Below, in pieces: positions 13,901 to 22,169 of a DNA stretch of 40,339 nucleotides. The stretch's first letter is position 1, and every line of letters starts with the position of its first letter. Both the position numbers and the translations under genes were made by a program. Origin of the DNA: Luteimonas sp. FCS-9 (GTDB taxonomy: Bacteria; Pseudomonadota; Gammaproteobacteria; Xanthomonadales; Xanthomonadaceae); the NCBI RefSeq assembly GCF_001014645.1, contig NZ_LASZ01000025.1, forward strand, positions 1 through 40,339, given 5' to 3'. Below the pieces are notes generated by a model, which was given only the letters and a program-made list of their open reading frames with translations, had not been told where the DNA came from and made no database searches.

Positions 13901-16649
13901 CCTCGCCTGGCGTCCAGCCGTCCCAGACGTGGCGCACCAGCGTGGCCGGCGCGGCATCGCCGCTGCGCGCGGTGAACCGGTACCGGCCCGGCGCCTGGCG
14001 CGGCACGTCGCAGGTCACCGCATCGCGACCCGGCACGCGGCAGCGCGCGACCACCCCAGACGCCGCGTCGGCGGCGGCATCGTGCGGCTGGTACTCGACC
14101 ACGACCTCCACCGGCGCCTCGACCAGCGCGCCGTCGGCATCGATGACTCGCCCGTGCAGCATCACCGGGGTGTCGGCGTCGAGCGCGCGCGGCTCGACCT
14201 GCAGGCCCACGAAGCGCGCGTAGCGGCTGTAGCGCGCGGTGGCCGCGTTGCTCGCGGTGGCTTCGCGGTCGCCGGGGCGAAGCTCGGCGACGAGGCGCAA
14301 GTCGCCGAACGGCACCGGCGTGGCGTCGGGCGTGCGCATCGCGACCGGCTGGACGATGCGGGCGCGCCCGTCGGCGCCGGTCACCGGTGCCGGGTCGACC
14401 GCGTCGACCAGCCGGACCGGGCCGTGGCCTGCGAAGGCCTCGATGAAGGTGTAGGCGGCGTGCTCGGGATACGCGTCGGCGAGGCGCCGCGGGGTCACCG
14501 TCGCGGTGATCCGCGACAGCGCGATGCCCGCGGCCGGCCCGCCGGAGTAGTAGCCGGCCGACAGGTCCACCTCGAAGCGCTCGCCGTCGCGCAGCACCCG
14601 GGGCGCCTCGCCGCTGGCCTCGACCCACAGGTCCTGCGCCCGGTAGGTGCCGACGAAGAAGCACGCGCCCCGCAGGGCGTGGACCTCGCCTGCGCCGATG
14701 CAGTAGGTGCCGTCGGTCAGGTGCACCGGCAGCGCCAGTTCGCCATCGATGCCGCCATCGGCGCCGGGGACGGCGTCCCAGCGCAGGATCGTCCGGTGCC
14801 GGTCGAGATCGAACAGTTGCAGCGCATGCACGGGCGACGTCCCGATGCGCAGCAGCCGGCCGCCGCTGCGCTGGCGCTGCCACAGCCGGTAGCGCACGGT
14901 GTCGCCGCTGCGGTACATCGGCCGGTCGGACACGCCCCAGACCTGCAAAGGCGCAACCCGGCCCAGCGTCGCGCCGTCGTCGGCGGACTGCCAGGCCGGC
15001 AGCACCGCGCGCCGTGCGCGTTCGCCACGCCCCTGGCTCGCGCGCAGCAGCCACTTTGGAAAGCCGTCGGCCCCGAGCGCATCGCCGGCGACGGCATCGG
15101 GCACGCGCAACCGCGCCACGCCGTCGCGATCGGTCCTCGCGGTCGCGACCACGCGGGGCGCCGTATCGGCACGGTCCATCCACAGCAACTCGACGTCGGC
15201 GCCGGATACCGGCGCATCGACGTCCCAGGCGTTCGCCCATGCGAGCACCTCGTGGCGCCCGGCGACCGCGAACAGGTCGAAGGCGGGCGCGGCGAACTCC
15301 AGCATCGACGGACGCGCGCCGGCATCCGGGCGCCAGCGGACCCAGCCGCCCTCGCCCAGCACGCGCGTCGTGACCTCGGAGGCGATCGGCTGCGCCGTTG
15401 CGTCCGCGGGCGCCTCGGCCAGCGCATGGCCGATGTGGTGCGTACGGCCGACGCCGGTCACGTCGATGTCGACGCGCGCGGTGTTGACCGCTTCGGCCAG
15501 CACTGGCGGGATCCGATCGGCGCCTGCGACCAGGCGGCGCTGTTCGGGCGCGCGCAGCGCCGGTCGCGACGGCCCGATCCGCAGCTCGATCCGCGCCGGC
15601 TCGATCGGCGTCGAGGTGCCCGCCGCATGCAGTTCGCCACGCACGTCGATGGTGGCGTCGACGCCGGGCGTATCGAACACGACGCGCGCCGACCGGCCCG
15701 GTGCGCCCGCGATCGGGCGGTCGTCGTCGGCATGGACGCCGGACTGGGCAGACCAGCCGAGGAAGACGGCGCCCGCCGGCAGCGACGCGACCCAGCGCGC
15801 CTCGTCGGCCGGGTCGAGCGGATGCGAGAACCACAGTTCGACCGGTTCGCCGGCGAGGCATGCCAGCGCGACCGTCCCTGTGCGATTGCGCGCGTACGCG
15901 GTGCGTTGCGGCGCGGCGCAGCGCCCGCCGCGGATGCGGAAGGACTCGCGCGCCAGCGCCCGCACCAGCGACGTGTCCTGCGTGCCGGGCAACGGTCCGG
16001 CGGTGCTGCGCAGGCCGGGCCGGATCGAGAGCTCGACGATCTGGTCGTGCCCGTCGGGCATGCCGACCGTGTCCAGCGCGAGGTCGAAGCGCGCCGCACC
16101 GTTCCAGGTCGAACCGGAGACCGGCGTCAGCGACGATACCGGCACGGCCACCGTCCGGCCGTCGACGTCCAGGCGCAGCGCGGCGGCCACGGCCTCGCGC
16201 GTGCCCGGCAGCGCGGACTCGATGCGCAGCGTCGGCAGTCCGTCGCGCCACCGGAGGGCGGATGCCGACAGCGTCGGCCGTTGCGTCTCCGCCTCCAGCA
16301 CCTGTGGCGCGACGGCGGCGCCGCGTTGCGTCGTCAGGCCGGCGGCGACATGGATGCGGTAGCGGGTCGCCGCGGCCGGCTCGGCATCGCCGAAATCGCA
16401 ATCCAGCGACAGCTCGCTGCTCCAGCTGCAGGTCGCGGGCAGCGCCGGCTCCAGCCGGACGAGGTCGCCGCCGCGCGGGTTGTCCCACACCTGCATCGGT
16501 TCGGAGAAGCGCAGCTGCAGCGCGCCGTACCGGAAACCGGCATCGATGCGCGTCGCGTTTGCGGCGTCGGCGGCCACGCCGCAGGCCAGTGCCACCGCCA
16601 ATGCCACCCAACGGCGCCTCCACGCGCCTGCCTCCACCGCTGTCCGCAT
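10938..16649 (-). CDS. Large bacterial alpha-2-macroglobulin with CxEQ thioester motif
   Basis: A 1903-residue exported protein of the alpha-2-macroglobulin family, which traps attacking proteases. A signal sequence occupies about residues 1-30, followed by repeated MG/beta-sandwich domains. A Pro/Ala-rich low-complexity stretch (about 1130-1200) lies directly before the A2M domain (THFADAALWLPRI to LPDNLTRWRAIAW), which is the bait-region position. The helical thioester domain begins YRHRCWEQ: Cys1430 and the Gln three residues on would form the internal thioester. The bait-like stretch contains EVTGSRL (1174-1180), a motif more familiar from TonB-dependent receptors. The gene follows a DUF218 protein by 55 bases. 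No pbpC, the usual partner of YfhM-type proteins, is adjacent. Confidence 0.92.
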   Translation of the reverse strand: MRTAVEAGAWRRRWVALAVALACGVAADAANATRIDAGFRYGALQLRFSEPMQVWDNPRGGDLVRLEPALPATCSWSSELSLDCDFGDAEPAAATRYRIHVAAGLTTQRGAAVAPQVLEAETQRPTLSASALRWRDGLPTLRIESALPGTREAVAAALRLDVDGRTVAVPVSSLTPVSGSTWNGAARFDLALDTVGMPDGHDQIVELSIRPGLRSTAGPLPGTQDTSLVRALARESFRIRGGRCAAPQRTAYARNRTGTVALACLAGEPVELWFSHPLDPADEARWVASLPAGAVFLGWSAQSGVHADDDRPIAGAPGRSARVVFDTPGVDATIDVRGELHAAGTSTPIEPARIELRIGPSRPALRAPEQRRLVAGADRIPPVLAEAVNTARVDIDVTGVGRTHHIGHALAEAPADATAQPIASEVTTRVLGEGGWVRWRPDAGARPSMLEFAAPAFDLFAVAGRHEVLAWANAWDVDAPVSGADVELLWMDRADTAPRVVATARTDRDGVARLRVPDAVAGDALGADGFPKWLLRASQGRGERARRAVLPAWQSADDGATLGRVAPLQVWGVSDRPMYRSGDTVRYRLWQRQRSGGRLLRIGTSPVHALQLFDLDRHRTILRWDAVPGADGGIDGELALPVHLTDGTYCIGAGEVHALRGACFFVGTYRAQDLWVEASGEAPRVLRDGERFEVDLSAGYYSGGPAAGIALSRITATVTPRRLADAYPEHAAYTFIEAFAGHGPVRLVDAVDPAPVTGADGRARIVQPVAMRTPDATPVPFGDLRLVAELRPGDREATASNAATARYSRYARFVGLQVEPRALDADTPVMLHGRVIDADGALVEAPVEVVVEYQPHDAAADAASGVVARCRVPGRDAVTCDVPRQAPGRYRFTARSGDAAPATLVRHVWDGWTPGEARRGATLELLGPVEAAGDAARFALGQPHARVRVLLVFVAGDDTLLAHRVETVDGGGAQFALPTGRDWRGTPVLHAFVRNAAPSSVTGGIRRAPAVTALRVEVPMPARSGPEAPVTVAFDVGQAAPGDHPRVRLHNAGDRPREIVLAVVDDALRALAAPFLAFADPAGPAWLGAQSSYGAPATVGFSQWRNPGPWEVRLPWGLAEDSARMPAGPEAPPVMFDDPRPMDAPAPPAPPAPAPAADIGASVDPSPSALDRVEVTGSRLAEAAADAGSGRRDPVDVARSSGTDRALQAHARLRTHFADAALWLPRIRLMPGETREVPLTLPDNLTRWRAIAWSNDADDDFQVADATLDTGLPLEVRLQTPVRLYPGDRARLAATLRQSGDATAQVQGVLQVDGLTLPVRDAQAVTLAPRGQASIATTIEPDAPGPLQVVAMADAAAGRDAVAATVEVAPPTIRGRRLQAGWLDEAPLDLALPTLPDNATDAQLHVTLQHGIAGLVARWTGDMRDYRHRCWEQILSRAVAAALALERGDGAAWPDAEAVVREALDNAAVFQNRGGDFRFFADSEEATYSGARAQLALTAWSVRAFDTLRGLGYPVDAEIDRRARDFLAGRARAPLPAAPDVVAANERAFALGAFGNAPAPLLDDAFARWDLLAMPARIALTVGLRHAQHPSADIALARLLQAAPAQGPVRTLRGDGDATRWMGSPLREQCALVDLLRGDAAHAAARRALIAGLGDLYAGGAPAVDTQSGAMCLLALRDVARPETGTISATLQPGTPAERTLTVPPGEVQAGWQGALPADGRLAAIRNRSSGDAPAGYIAEVVFDEDARQARASALGFSIERQYAVLRDGGWAPIADADVREGDWLRVTLTMRTTAPRYFVAVTDAVPGGLRPTDLALGAIAGLDLQQVSDTGSAWFATRRLDPRAPRFYAEHLPAGTHALHYFARAGNGGDYLAAPATAELMYGGASHARTEAQRIVVAPSGP

Positions 16650-16704
16650 CGTCCTGCCGCTCCCTGCCGAAGACCCGGCCAGGATACGACGGCCCGCCGC
16701 CGCG

Positions 16705-17400
16705 CTACCCCAGCCGCGCGAGCATCCGGCGGTGGCCGATCAGCCGGGCCCAGCGCATGCCCACGTCGACCCAGCACACGTACGCGGCCTCGCCGGCGAT
16801 CCGCCACCACGTCGCCGGGCGCCACGACAGCGCGGGCTCGGCGGCGCACAGTTCCCAGTCCAGGCCGAGGTGGCCGGCGAACAGCGCGCAGCGGGCAAGG
16901 TGGTAGCGGCTGCTGAGCAGGGTGACCTGGCCCACCGGCGCCGGTGCGGCCTGCGCCAGCATCGCGCGGGCGTTGCGCAGGTTCTGCAGGGTGTCGCGCG
17001 AGCGGTCTTCGAGCAGCAGCGGGGCGTCGGCGGCGACGCCGCGCGCCAGCAGCGCCTCGCGCGCGAGCGCAGCCTCGGTCGGGCCGCCATGCGGGCCGCC
17101 GCCGAGCAGCAGCACGCTGCGCGGCGCATGCGAGGTCCACAGGGTCGCGGCCCGTGCCAGGCGGGCCTGGAAGTCGGCATCCAGCCGGCCGCCGGGCGCA
17201 TGCTTGCCGAACAGCAGCACGCAGTCTCCGCGCGCCGGCGCGCAGGGCGCGTTGCGCGCCACCCGCCAGACGTGCACGACGTAGCCCACGTAGACCAGGC
17301 CGAGGCTCAGCATGCAGGCGCTGCCGGCCACCACGAGCGCGTGCAGCGCGTCGCGGTCGACGAGCAGGCCAAGCCGGCGCAGCAGGCGGGGACGGGCCAT
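16705..17400 (-). CDS. DUF218 (ElyC/YdcF/SanA-like) membrane protein
   Basis: 231 residues. One hydrophobic segment near residues 18-45 (LHALVVAGSACMLSLGLVYVGY) precedes a DUF218 domain with its usual landmarks: VLLFGKHAPGGRLD, LLLGGGPHG, EDRSRDTLQNLRNAR and SSRYHLAR. Relatives such as ElyC and SanA act in envelope biogenesis, but the domain's chemistry is uncertain. ATG 17400 is preferred because it starts the short tail before the membrane helix; an in-frame ATG at 17457 would overlap the divergent promoter. It is upstream of, and probably co-transcribed with, the macroglobulin gene. Confidence 0.85.
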   Translation of the reverse strand: MARPRLLRRLGLLVDRDALHALVVAGSACMLSLGLVYVGYVVHVWRVARNAPCAPARGDCVLLFGKHAPGGRLDADFQARLARAATLWTSHAPRSVLLLGGGPHGGPTEAALAREALLARGVAADAPLLLEDRSRDTLQNLRNARAMLAQAAPAPVGQVTLLSSRYHLARCALFAGHLGLDWELCAAEPALSWRPATWWRIAGEAAYVCWVDVGMRWARLIGHRRMLARLG

Positions 17401-17444
17401 CGGACGTGACTTCGCGTGGGGAACGGCACTGGGGTCGGCCCTGA

Positions 17445-17450
17445 ATTCTA
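17445..17450 (-). promoter_or_regulatory. Candidate -10 element for the DUF218 gene
   Basis: Read on the minus strand this is TAGAAT, 44 bases before the ATG at 17400. It lies 17 bases from the plus-strand TATACT, so the two divergent promoters are back to back. Confidence 0.35.
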
Positions 17451-17467
17451 GCCTCACATGCGATGGC

Positions 17468-17473
17468 TATACT
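17468..17473 (+). promoter_or_regulatory. Candidate -10 element for the ketosynthase operon
   Basis: TATACT, matching the recurring TANACT word. It is 55 bases before the ATG at 17529, or 28 before an in-frame GTG at 17502. The shorter spacing resembles the other promoters here and leaves the start open. Confidence 0.45.
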
Positions 17474-17528
17474 CGGCCGCTTCCCGAGACGGACCCCACG
17501 CGTGCCCCCACCGCAGTCGTTGCCGCCG

Positions 17529-18728
17529 ATGCCGGCGATCGCCATCCGCGCCTACACCGCGACCACCGCACTGGGGCGCGGCGCGGAGGCGCAGCGCGAG
17601 GCCCTGCGCGCGCGCCGGGGCGGCCTGCGCCGCAACGACTTCGGCCCGGCCCCGTTGCCGACCTGGATCGGTCGCGTCGACGGGCTGGAGGCGGCCGCGC
17701 TGCCGGCCGCGCTGGCGCGCTGGGAGTGCCGCAACAACCGGCTGGCATGGCTGGCGCTGCAGCAGGACGGCCTGCCCGCCGCGCTCGAGGCCCTGGTCGC
17801 CCGCCACGGCGCCGACCGCGTTGCGGTGCTGGTCGGCACCTCCACCTCCAGCATCGGCGCCAGCGAGGAAGGCTACGTGCGGGCCACGACCGGCGACGAC
17901 GGCACGCGCCGCTTCCCCGACGACCTGGCCCGCCCGATCGTGCACACCCCGCATTCGCTGGGCGACTTCCTGCAGCATGCGACCGGCCTGCGCGGGCCCT
18001 GCATCACCGTCGCGACCGCCTGCTCGTCGAGCGCGAAGGTCTTCGCGCAGGCGGCGCGGATGATCGATGCCGGGCTGGTCGACGCGGCGCTGGTCGGCGG
18101 CGTCGACACGCTGTGCGGCAGCGTGCTGTTCGGCTTCAACGCGCTCGGGCTGGTGTCGAGCGAGCGCTGCCGGCCGTTCGACGCCGCGCGCGACGGACTC
18201 TCGCTCGGCGAGGCCGGCGGTTTCGCGCTGCTCGAACGCGCCGCACCCGGCGAGGCCGGCCTGCAGTTGCGCGGCTACGGCGAATCGAGCGATGCGCACC
18301 ACATGTCCGCGCCGCATCCCGAGGGCCTGGGCGCGACGCTGGCGATGCAGGGCGCGCTCGCGCGCGGCGGCGTCGACGCGGCGCAGGTCGGCTATCTCAA
18401 CCTGCACGGCACCTCGACGCCGGCCAACGACGCGGTCGAGGCGCGCGCGGTCGACGCGCTGTTCCCGGGCACGCTGCACGCCAGTTCCACCAAGGGCTGG
18501 ACCGGGCACACGCTCGGCGCGGCCGGCATCGTCGAATCGGTGTTCGCGCTGATCGCGCTCGAGCACGGGATCCTGCCGGGCATCCTCGACAGCCAGGTGC
18601 GCGACCCGGCCTGCGGCCCGCAGATCCGCTTCGACAACGCCGAGCGCGGGATCGACTATGCGATGAACAACTCGTTCGGCTTCGGCGGCAACAATTGCGC
18701 GCTGCTGTTCGGCAGGGCCGCGGCATGA
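17529..18728 (+). CDS. Beta-ketoacyl-ACP synthase (aryl-polyene/xanthomonadin type II PKS)
   Basis: 399-residue thiolase-fold condensing enzyme that extends the ACP-bound polyene with malonyl units. The complete Cys-His-His triad is visible: Cys165 in VATACSSSAK, His293 in LHGTSTPAND and His327 in KGWTGHTLGAAG, with a C-terminal NNSFGFGGNN loop. It therefore should be an active ketosynthase, of the ApeO/ApeR (KS I/II) kind. First gene of the plus-strand pigment operon; its stop overlaps the next start (ATGA), so it is translationally coupled to the chain-length factor. An in-frame GTG at 17502 would add nine residues; neither start has a good Shine-Dalgarno. Confidence 0.95.
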   Translation: MPAIAIRAYTATTALGRGAEAQREALRARRGGLRRNDFGPAPLPTWIGRVDGLEAAALPAALARWECRNNRLAWLALQQDGLPAALEALVARHGADRVAVLVGTSTSSIGASEEGYVRATTGDDGTRRFPDDLARPIVHTPHSLGDFLQHATGLRGPCITVATACSSSAKVFAQAARMIDAGLVDAALVGGVDTLCGSVLFGFNALGLVSSERCRPFDAARDGLSLGEAGGFALLERAAPGEAGLQLRGYGESSDAHHMSAPHPEGLGATLAMQGALARGGVDAAQVGYLNLHGTSTPANDAVEARAVDALFPGTLHASSTKGWTGHTLGAAGIVESVFALIALEHGILPGILDSQVRDPACGPQIRFDNAERGIDYAMNNSFGFGGNNCALLFGRAAA

Positions 18729-19501
18729 GCGCACTGACCGCAACCGTCGCCGGTGTCGGCTTCTGGAGCCAGGGCCTGCCCGACTGGGCGGCCGCGCAGG
18801 CATTCGCCGCGACCGGCATGCTGCCCGACGGCGCGCCCGCGCGCCCGTCGCCGCAGTTGCTGGCGCCCAACGAGCGCCGCCGCGCGCCCGCCTCGGTGGC
18901 GGTGGCGCTGGAGGTCGCGCTTGCGGCCTGCCAGGCCGCCGGGCGCGATCCGGCGACGTTGCCGTCGGTGTTCGCATCCACCCACGGCGAGCTGGCGATC
19001 ACCGACTACATGTGCGAGACCCTCGCGCAGGACCCGAGCGCGATCTCGCCGACGAAATTCCACAATTCGGTGCACAACGCCGCCGCCGGCTACTGGACGA
19101 TCGGCGCCGGCTGCACCGCGGCGACGACCGCGATCAGCGCGTTCGACGCGACGTTCGCGCAGGGCCTGCTCGAGGCCCTGCTGCAGCCCGCCGCCGGCGC
19201 CGAGGCGGTGCTGCTGGTGGCCTACGACGCCGCCTCGGTCGGCCTGCTGGCGACGATGTCGCCGAGCGAGGGCCTGCTCGGCGGCGCGCTGGTGCTGACG
19301 CGCGACGGCGAAGGCCCGCGGCTGGCGGCGACGCTGCGCGACGGCGAGGCCGCCGGCGGGACCGGTCCGCTGGCAGCCCACGTGCCGGGCAATGCGATGG
19401 CGCAGATGCTGCCCCTGTTCGATGCGCTGGCGACCGGATGCACCGGCGCCGTGCTGCGCGCCGGCCCGCACCGTGCGCTGGCGCTGGAGATCCTGCGATG
19501 A
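18725..19501 (+). CDS. Beta-ketoacyl synthase-like chain length factor
   Basis: 258 residues, about the size of the truncated ketosynthase-like proteins of aryl-polyene clusters (ApeC type, Ketoacyl-synt_2 family). It keeps the thiolase-like core (PSVFASTHGEL, KFHNSVHNAAAGYW, GCTAATTAIS) but lacks the full Cys-His-His arrangement and the C-terminal NxFGFGG loop, so it is expected to pair with the preceding ketosynthase and set polyene length rather than condense on its own. ATGA overlaps occur at both ends, tying it tightly to the ketosynthase and the glycosyltransferase. Confidence 0.9.
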   Translation: MSALTATVAGVGFWSQGLPDWAAAQAFAATGMLPDGAPARPSPQLLAPNERRRAPASVAVALEVALAACQAAGRDPATLPSVFASTHGELAITDYMCETLAQDPSAISPTKFHNSVHNAAAGYWTIGAGCTAATTAISAFDATFAQGLLEALLQPAAGAEAVLLVAYDAASVGLLATMSPSEGLLGGALVLTRDGEGPRLAATLRDGEAAGGTGPLAAHVPGNAMAQMLPLFDALATGCTGAVLRAGPHRALALEILR

Positions 19502-20328
19502 CCGTACCCCCCCTGCACCGCGGCAACGTCGCGGTGGTCGTGCCCGCGCTCAACGAGGCGCTGCGCATCGCCGAGGTCGTCGGCGGCGCGCTCGAGCACT
19601 GCGACCATGTGATCGTCGTCGACGACGGCTCCGACGATGCGACCGCGGACATCGTCTCCGCGCTGCCGGTCACGCTGCTGCGCCATCCGCAGCGCCAGGG
19701 CAAGGGCGCGGCACTGCGCGCGGGCTTCGCCGAGGCGCGTCGTCGCGGGTTCGCGGCGGTGGTGACGATGGACGGCGACGGCCAGCACCGCGCCAGCGAC
19801 ATCCCGCGGCTGATCGAGGCGGCCAACCGGCACCCCAACTGCATCGTCAACGGCGCGCGCCTGAAGAAGCGCAGCACCCAGCCCTGGTACCGGCGCCTGG
19901 GCAACGACTTCGGCGACTGGGGCATCGCCTGGGGCTGCGGCTACCGGCTGGTCGACAGCCAGAGCGGGCAGCGGCTGTACCCGGCGGGCGTGCTGGCGCT
20001 GCAGGACGTGCCCGGCGAGGGCTTCGTGTTCGAGGCGCAGATCCTGATCTCGGCCGCACGCGAGCTGGGCTGCGGCGTGGTGTCGGTGCCGGTGGAGACC
20101 CGCTACCGCAGCGCCGATTCCGACGAGCAGTTCCGCAAGAGCCACTTCCGGCTGTTCCACGATCTCTACCAGATCACCTCCCACGTGGTCGGCCAGGTCC
20201 TGTCCCACGGCGATCTGGCCGACGTCTACCGGCGCAGGCGCCGGTGCCCGCCGGTGATCTTCGATCCCGGCATGCCCGACCCCGAGCCCGAGCGCGCGCC
20301 GTCCCCCGGCACGCCGCAGGCCGGCTGA
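19498..20328 (+). CDS. Glycosyltransferase family 2 protein
   Basis: 276-residue GT-A fold glycosyltransferase. The nucleotide-sugar site is seen in VVVPALNEALRI, IVVDDGSDDAT and the metal-binding MDGDGQH; the acceptor side includes NGARLKKRS and DSQSGQRLYP. There is no clear membrane segment, so it probably works at the inner face of the inner membrane. The pattern is close to dolichol-phosphate-mannosyltransferase-like enzymes found in xanthomonadin and aryl-polyene clusters, where a sugar links the polyene to lipid. Sugar and acceptor are unknown. Its start overlaps the chain-length-factor stop (ATGA); the next gene starts 82 bases after its stop. Confidence 0.92.
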   Translation: MTVPPLHRGNVAVVVPALNEALRIAEVVGGALEHCDHVIVVDDGSDDATADIVSALPVTLLRHPQRQGKGAALRAGFAEARRRGFAAVVTMDGDGQHRASDIPRLIEAANRHPNCIVNGARLKKRSTQPWYRRLGNDFGDWGIAWGCGYRLVDSQSGQRLYPAGVLALQDVPGEGFVFEAQILISAARELGCGVVSVPVETRYRSADSDEQFRKSHFRLFHDLYQITSHVVGQVLSHGDLADVYRRRRRCPPVIFDPGMPDPEPERAPSPGTPQAG

Positions 20329-20410
20329 GCCCTCGGGCGCCGCCTGCGATAGGCTGCCCCCAGCCCGGCTTTCGAGGCATCCCCCCGACGCACACAGGAC
20401 GGTCCGCACG

Positions 20411-22051
20411 ATGCCCACGCCTCCAGCTCCCGATGCCAGCGCCGCCGTCGACGTCCTCATCCTGGGCGGCGGGCTCGCCGGCCTGACCCTGGCGCTGCAG
20501 CTGCGCGACCGCGAGCCGACGCTGTCGGTGGCCGTGGTCGAGCGCAAGACGCACCCGGTGCGCGAGGCCGCGCACAAGGTCGGCGAGTCGACCGTCGAGA
20601 TCGGCGCGCACTACTTCGCCGACGTGCTCGGCCTGCGCGAGCACCTGGAGACCGAGCAGATCCGCAAGTTCGGCTTCCGCTTCTTCTTCTCCGAGGGCGC
20701 CGAACACGTCGACCGCTGCACCGAGATGGGCGTGAGCCGGCTGATGCCCACGCCGTCGTGGCAGATCGACCGCGGCCGCTTCGAGAACCACCTGGGCGAG
20801 CGCGCCCGCGCGCGCGGGGTGCGCTTCGACGACGGCGCGGTCGTGCGCGGCATCGACCTGGCCGACGACGACGGCGACCACGTCGTGCGCATCGAACAGG
20901 ACGGCGCGCCGCGCGAGGTGCGCTGCCGCTGGGTCGTCGACGCCAGCGGGCGCGCCGGCCTGCTCAAGCGCAAGCTCGGGCTCGCCCAGGCCAACGACCA
21001 CGATGCCAACGCGGTGTGGTGGCGCGTGGACGGCATCGTCGATCCCAACACCTGGTCCCAGGACACCCGCTGGCTGCAGCGCTGCGATCCGCCGGACCGC
21101 TGGCGCTCGACCAATCACATGTGCGGGCCCGGCTACTGGTTCTGGCTGATCCCGCTGTCGTCCGGGGCGCATTCGCTGGGCATCGTCTGCGACGCGAAGA
21201 TGCATCCGCTCGAGACGATGAACACACACGCCAAGGCGATGGACTGGCTGCGCACGCACCAGCCGCAGGTCGCCGCCAGCCTCGACCGTACCGAGCACAC
21301 ATTGCAGGACTTCCTGTTCCTGCGCCACTTCTCCTACGGCGCGAAGCAGGTGTTCTCCGGCCGGCGCTGGGCGCTGACCGGCGAGGCCGGCGTGTTCCTC
21401 GATCCGTTCTACTCGCCGGGCAGCGACTTCATCGCCATCAGCAACACCTACGTCTGCGACCTGATCGGCAAGTCGCATGCCGGCCTCGACGTCAGCCGCC
21501 ACGCCGAGCTGTACCAGCAGCTGTACTTCTCGTTCTACGAGAACACGCTGACGCTCTACCAGGACCAGTACCCGCTGTTCGGCGACGCGCAGGTCATGCC
21601 GGTCAAGGTCATCTGGGACTACACCTACTACTGGGCGGTGCTCGCGCCGTTGTTCTACGCCGACCGGCTGACCGACCTGTCGACGCTGGGCCGGTTGCGT
21701 CCGGCATTCAACGAGGCCCGCACGCTGAACCTGGCGCTGCAACCGCTGCTGCGCGAGTGGGGCGAACGCAACGCCGGGCGCGCGCCGCCGGGCGCGCGGC
21801 TGCTCGACCAGTTCGGCATCGACTGGTTCCGCGAGATGAACCGGGCGCTGGGCGACACGCTCGACGCCGACGCGTTCGTCGCGCGCATCGGCGAGAACGT
21901 CGCGCGCATGCGCCACCTCGCCGGAGAAGTGCTGGCGCGCGCGCGTATGGAGCACCCGCAGATCGGCGACCACGGCCTGGATGCGTTGCTGGCCGACGCC
22001 GGCGACCGACCGGCCTCGCTCGACCCGGTCTGGTACGCCGACGCCGCCTGA
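20411..22051 (+). CDS. FAD-dependent oxidoreductase, flavin-halogenase-like (pigment tailoring)
   Basis: 546 residues. The N-terminal FAD fold has LILGGGLAGL, KVGEST and a second dinucleotide segment (VVDASGRAGLL); GYWFWLIPL contains WxWxIP at residues 243-248, a signature of flavin-dependent halogenases. In the segment where halogenases carry their catalytic Lys (here KFGFRFFF, by eye) an Arg seems to take its place, so halogenation is uncertain and a dehydrogenase or reductase role is possible. The long C-terminal half is rich in Tyr and Trp (WDYTYYWAVLAPLFYADR). Last gene of the ketosynthase operon. Xanthomonadins are known to be brominated, which makes a tailoring role on the chromophore plausible. 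Confidence 0.88.
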   Translation: MPTPPAPDASAAVDVLILGGGLAGLTLALQLRDREPTLSVAVVERKTHPVREAAHKVGESTVEIGAHYFADVLGLREHLETEQIRKFGFRFFFSEGAEHVDRCTEMGVSRLMPTPSWQIDRGRFENHLGERARARGVRFDDGAVVRGIDLADDDGDHVVRIEQDGAPREVRCRWVVDASGRAGLLKRKLGLAQANDHDANAVWWRVDGIVDPNTWSQDTRWLQRCDPPDRWRSTNHMCGPGYWFWLIPLSSGAHSLGIVCDAKMHPLETMNTHAKAMDWLRTHQPQVAASLDRTEHTLQDFLFLRHFSYGAKQVFSGRRWALTGEAGVFLDPFYSPGSDFIAISNTYVCDLIGKSHAGLDVSRHAELYQQLYFSFYENTLTLYQDQYPLFGDAQVMPVKVIWDYTYYWAVLAPLFYADRLTDLSTLGRLRPAFNEARTLNLALQPLLREWGERNAGRAPPGARLLDQFGIDWFREMNRALGDTLDADAFVARIGENVARMRHLAGEVLARARMEHPQIGDHGLDALLADAGDRPASLDPVWYADAA

Positions 22052-22131
22052 GTCCGTTGCAGGGTCTCGACGGCGACGGTCATGACCTCGCCGCTGCTGT
22101 CGCGCCGCCGCGCGGCCGGCGACGAAGCCCT

Positions 22132-22149
22132 GGCGCGCACGCGCGCGCC
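22132..22149. terminator. GC-rich hairpin between convergent operons
   Basis: GGCGCGC-ACGC-GCGCGCC, a perfect 7-base stem with a 4-base loop, between stops at 22051 (plus) and 22170 (minus). No U-run follows on either strand, so terminator activity is a guess from position. Confidence 0.3.
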
Positions 22150-22169
22150 CTGACCTCGCGGTCTGCGTC

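Noticed and set aside
11094..16916. A 1940-codon open frame on the plus strand, and other very long frames opposite real genes (e.g. 25766-28966, 12952-16623).
   Set aside because: Composition is dominated by Arg, Ala, Gly and Pro with no domain. They mirror real genes on the other strand or in another frame, an effect of very high GC content.
18725..19501. Chain-length factor as a degraded ketosynthase pseudogene.
   Set aside because: The short form without a full catalytic triad is normal for the aryl-polyene ApeC-type family, and coupled starts at both ends argue for function.
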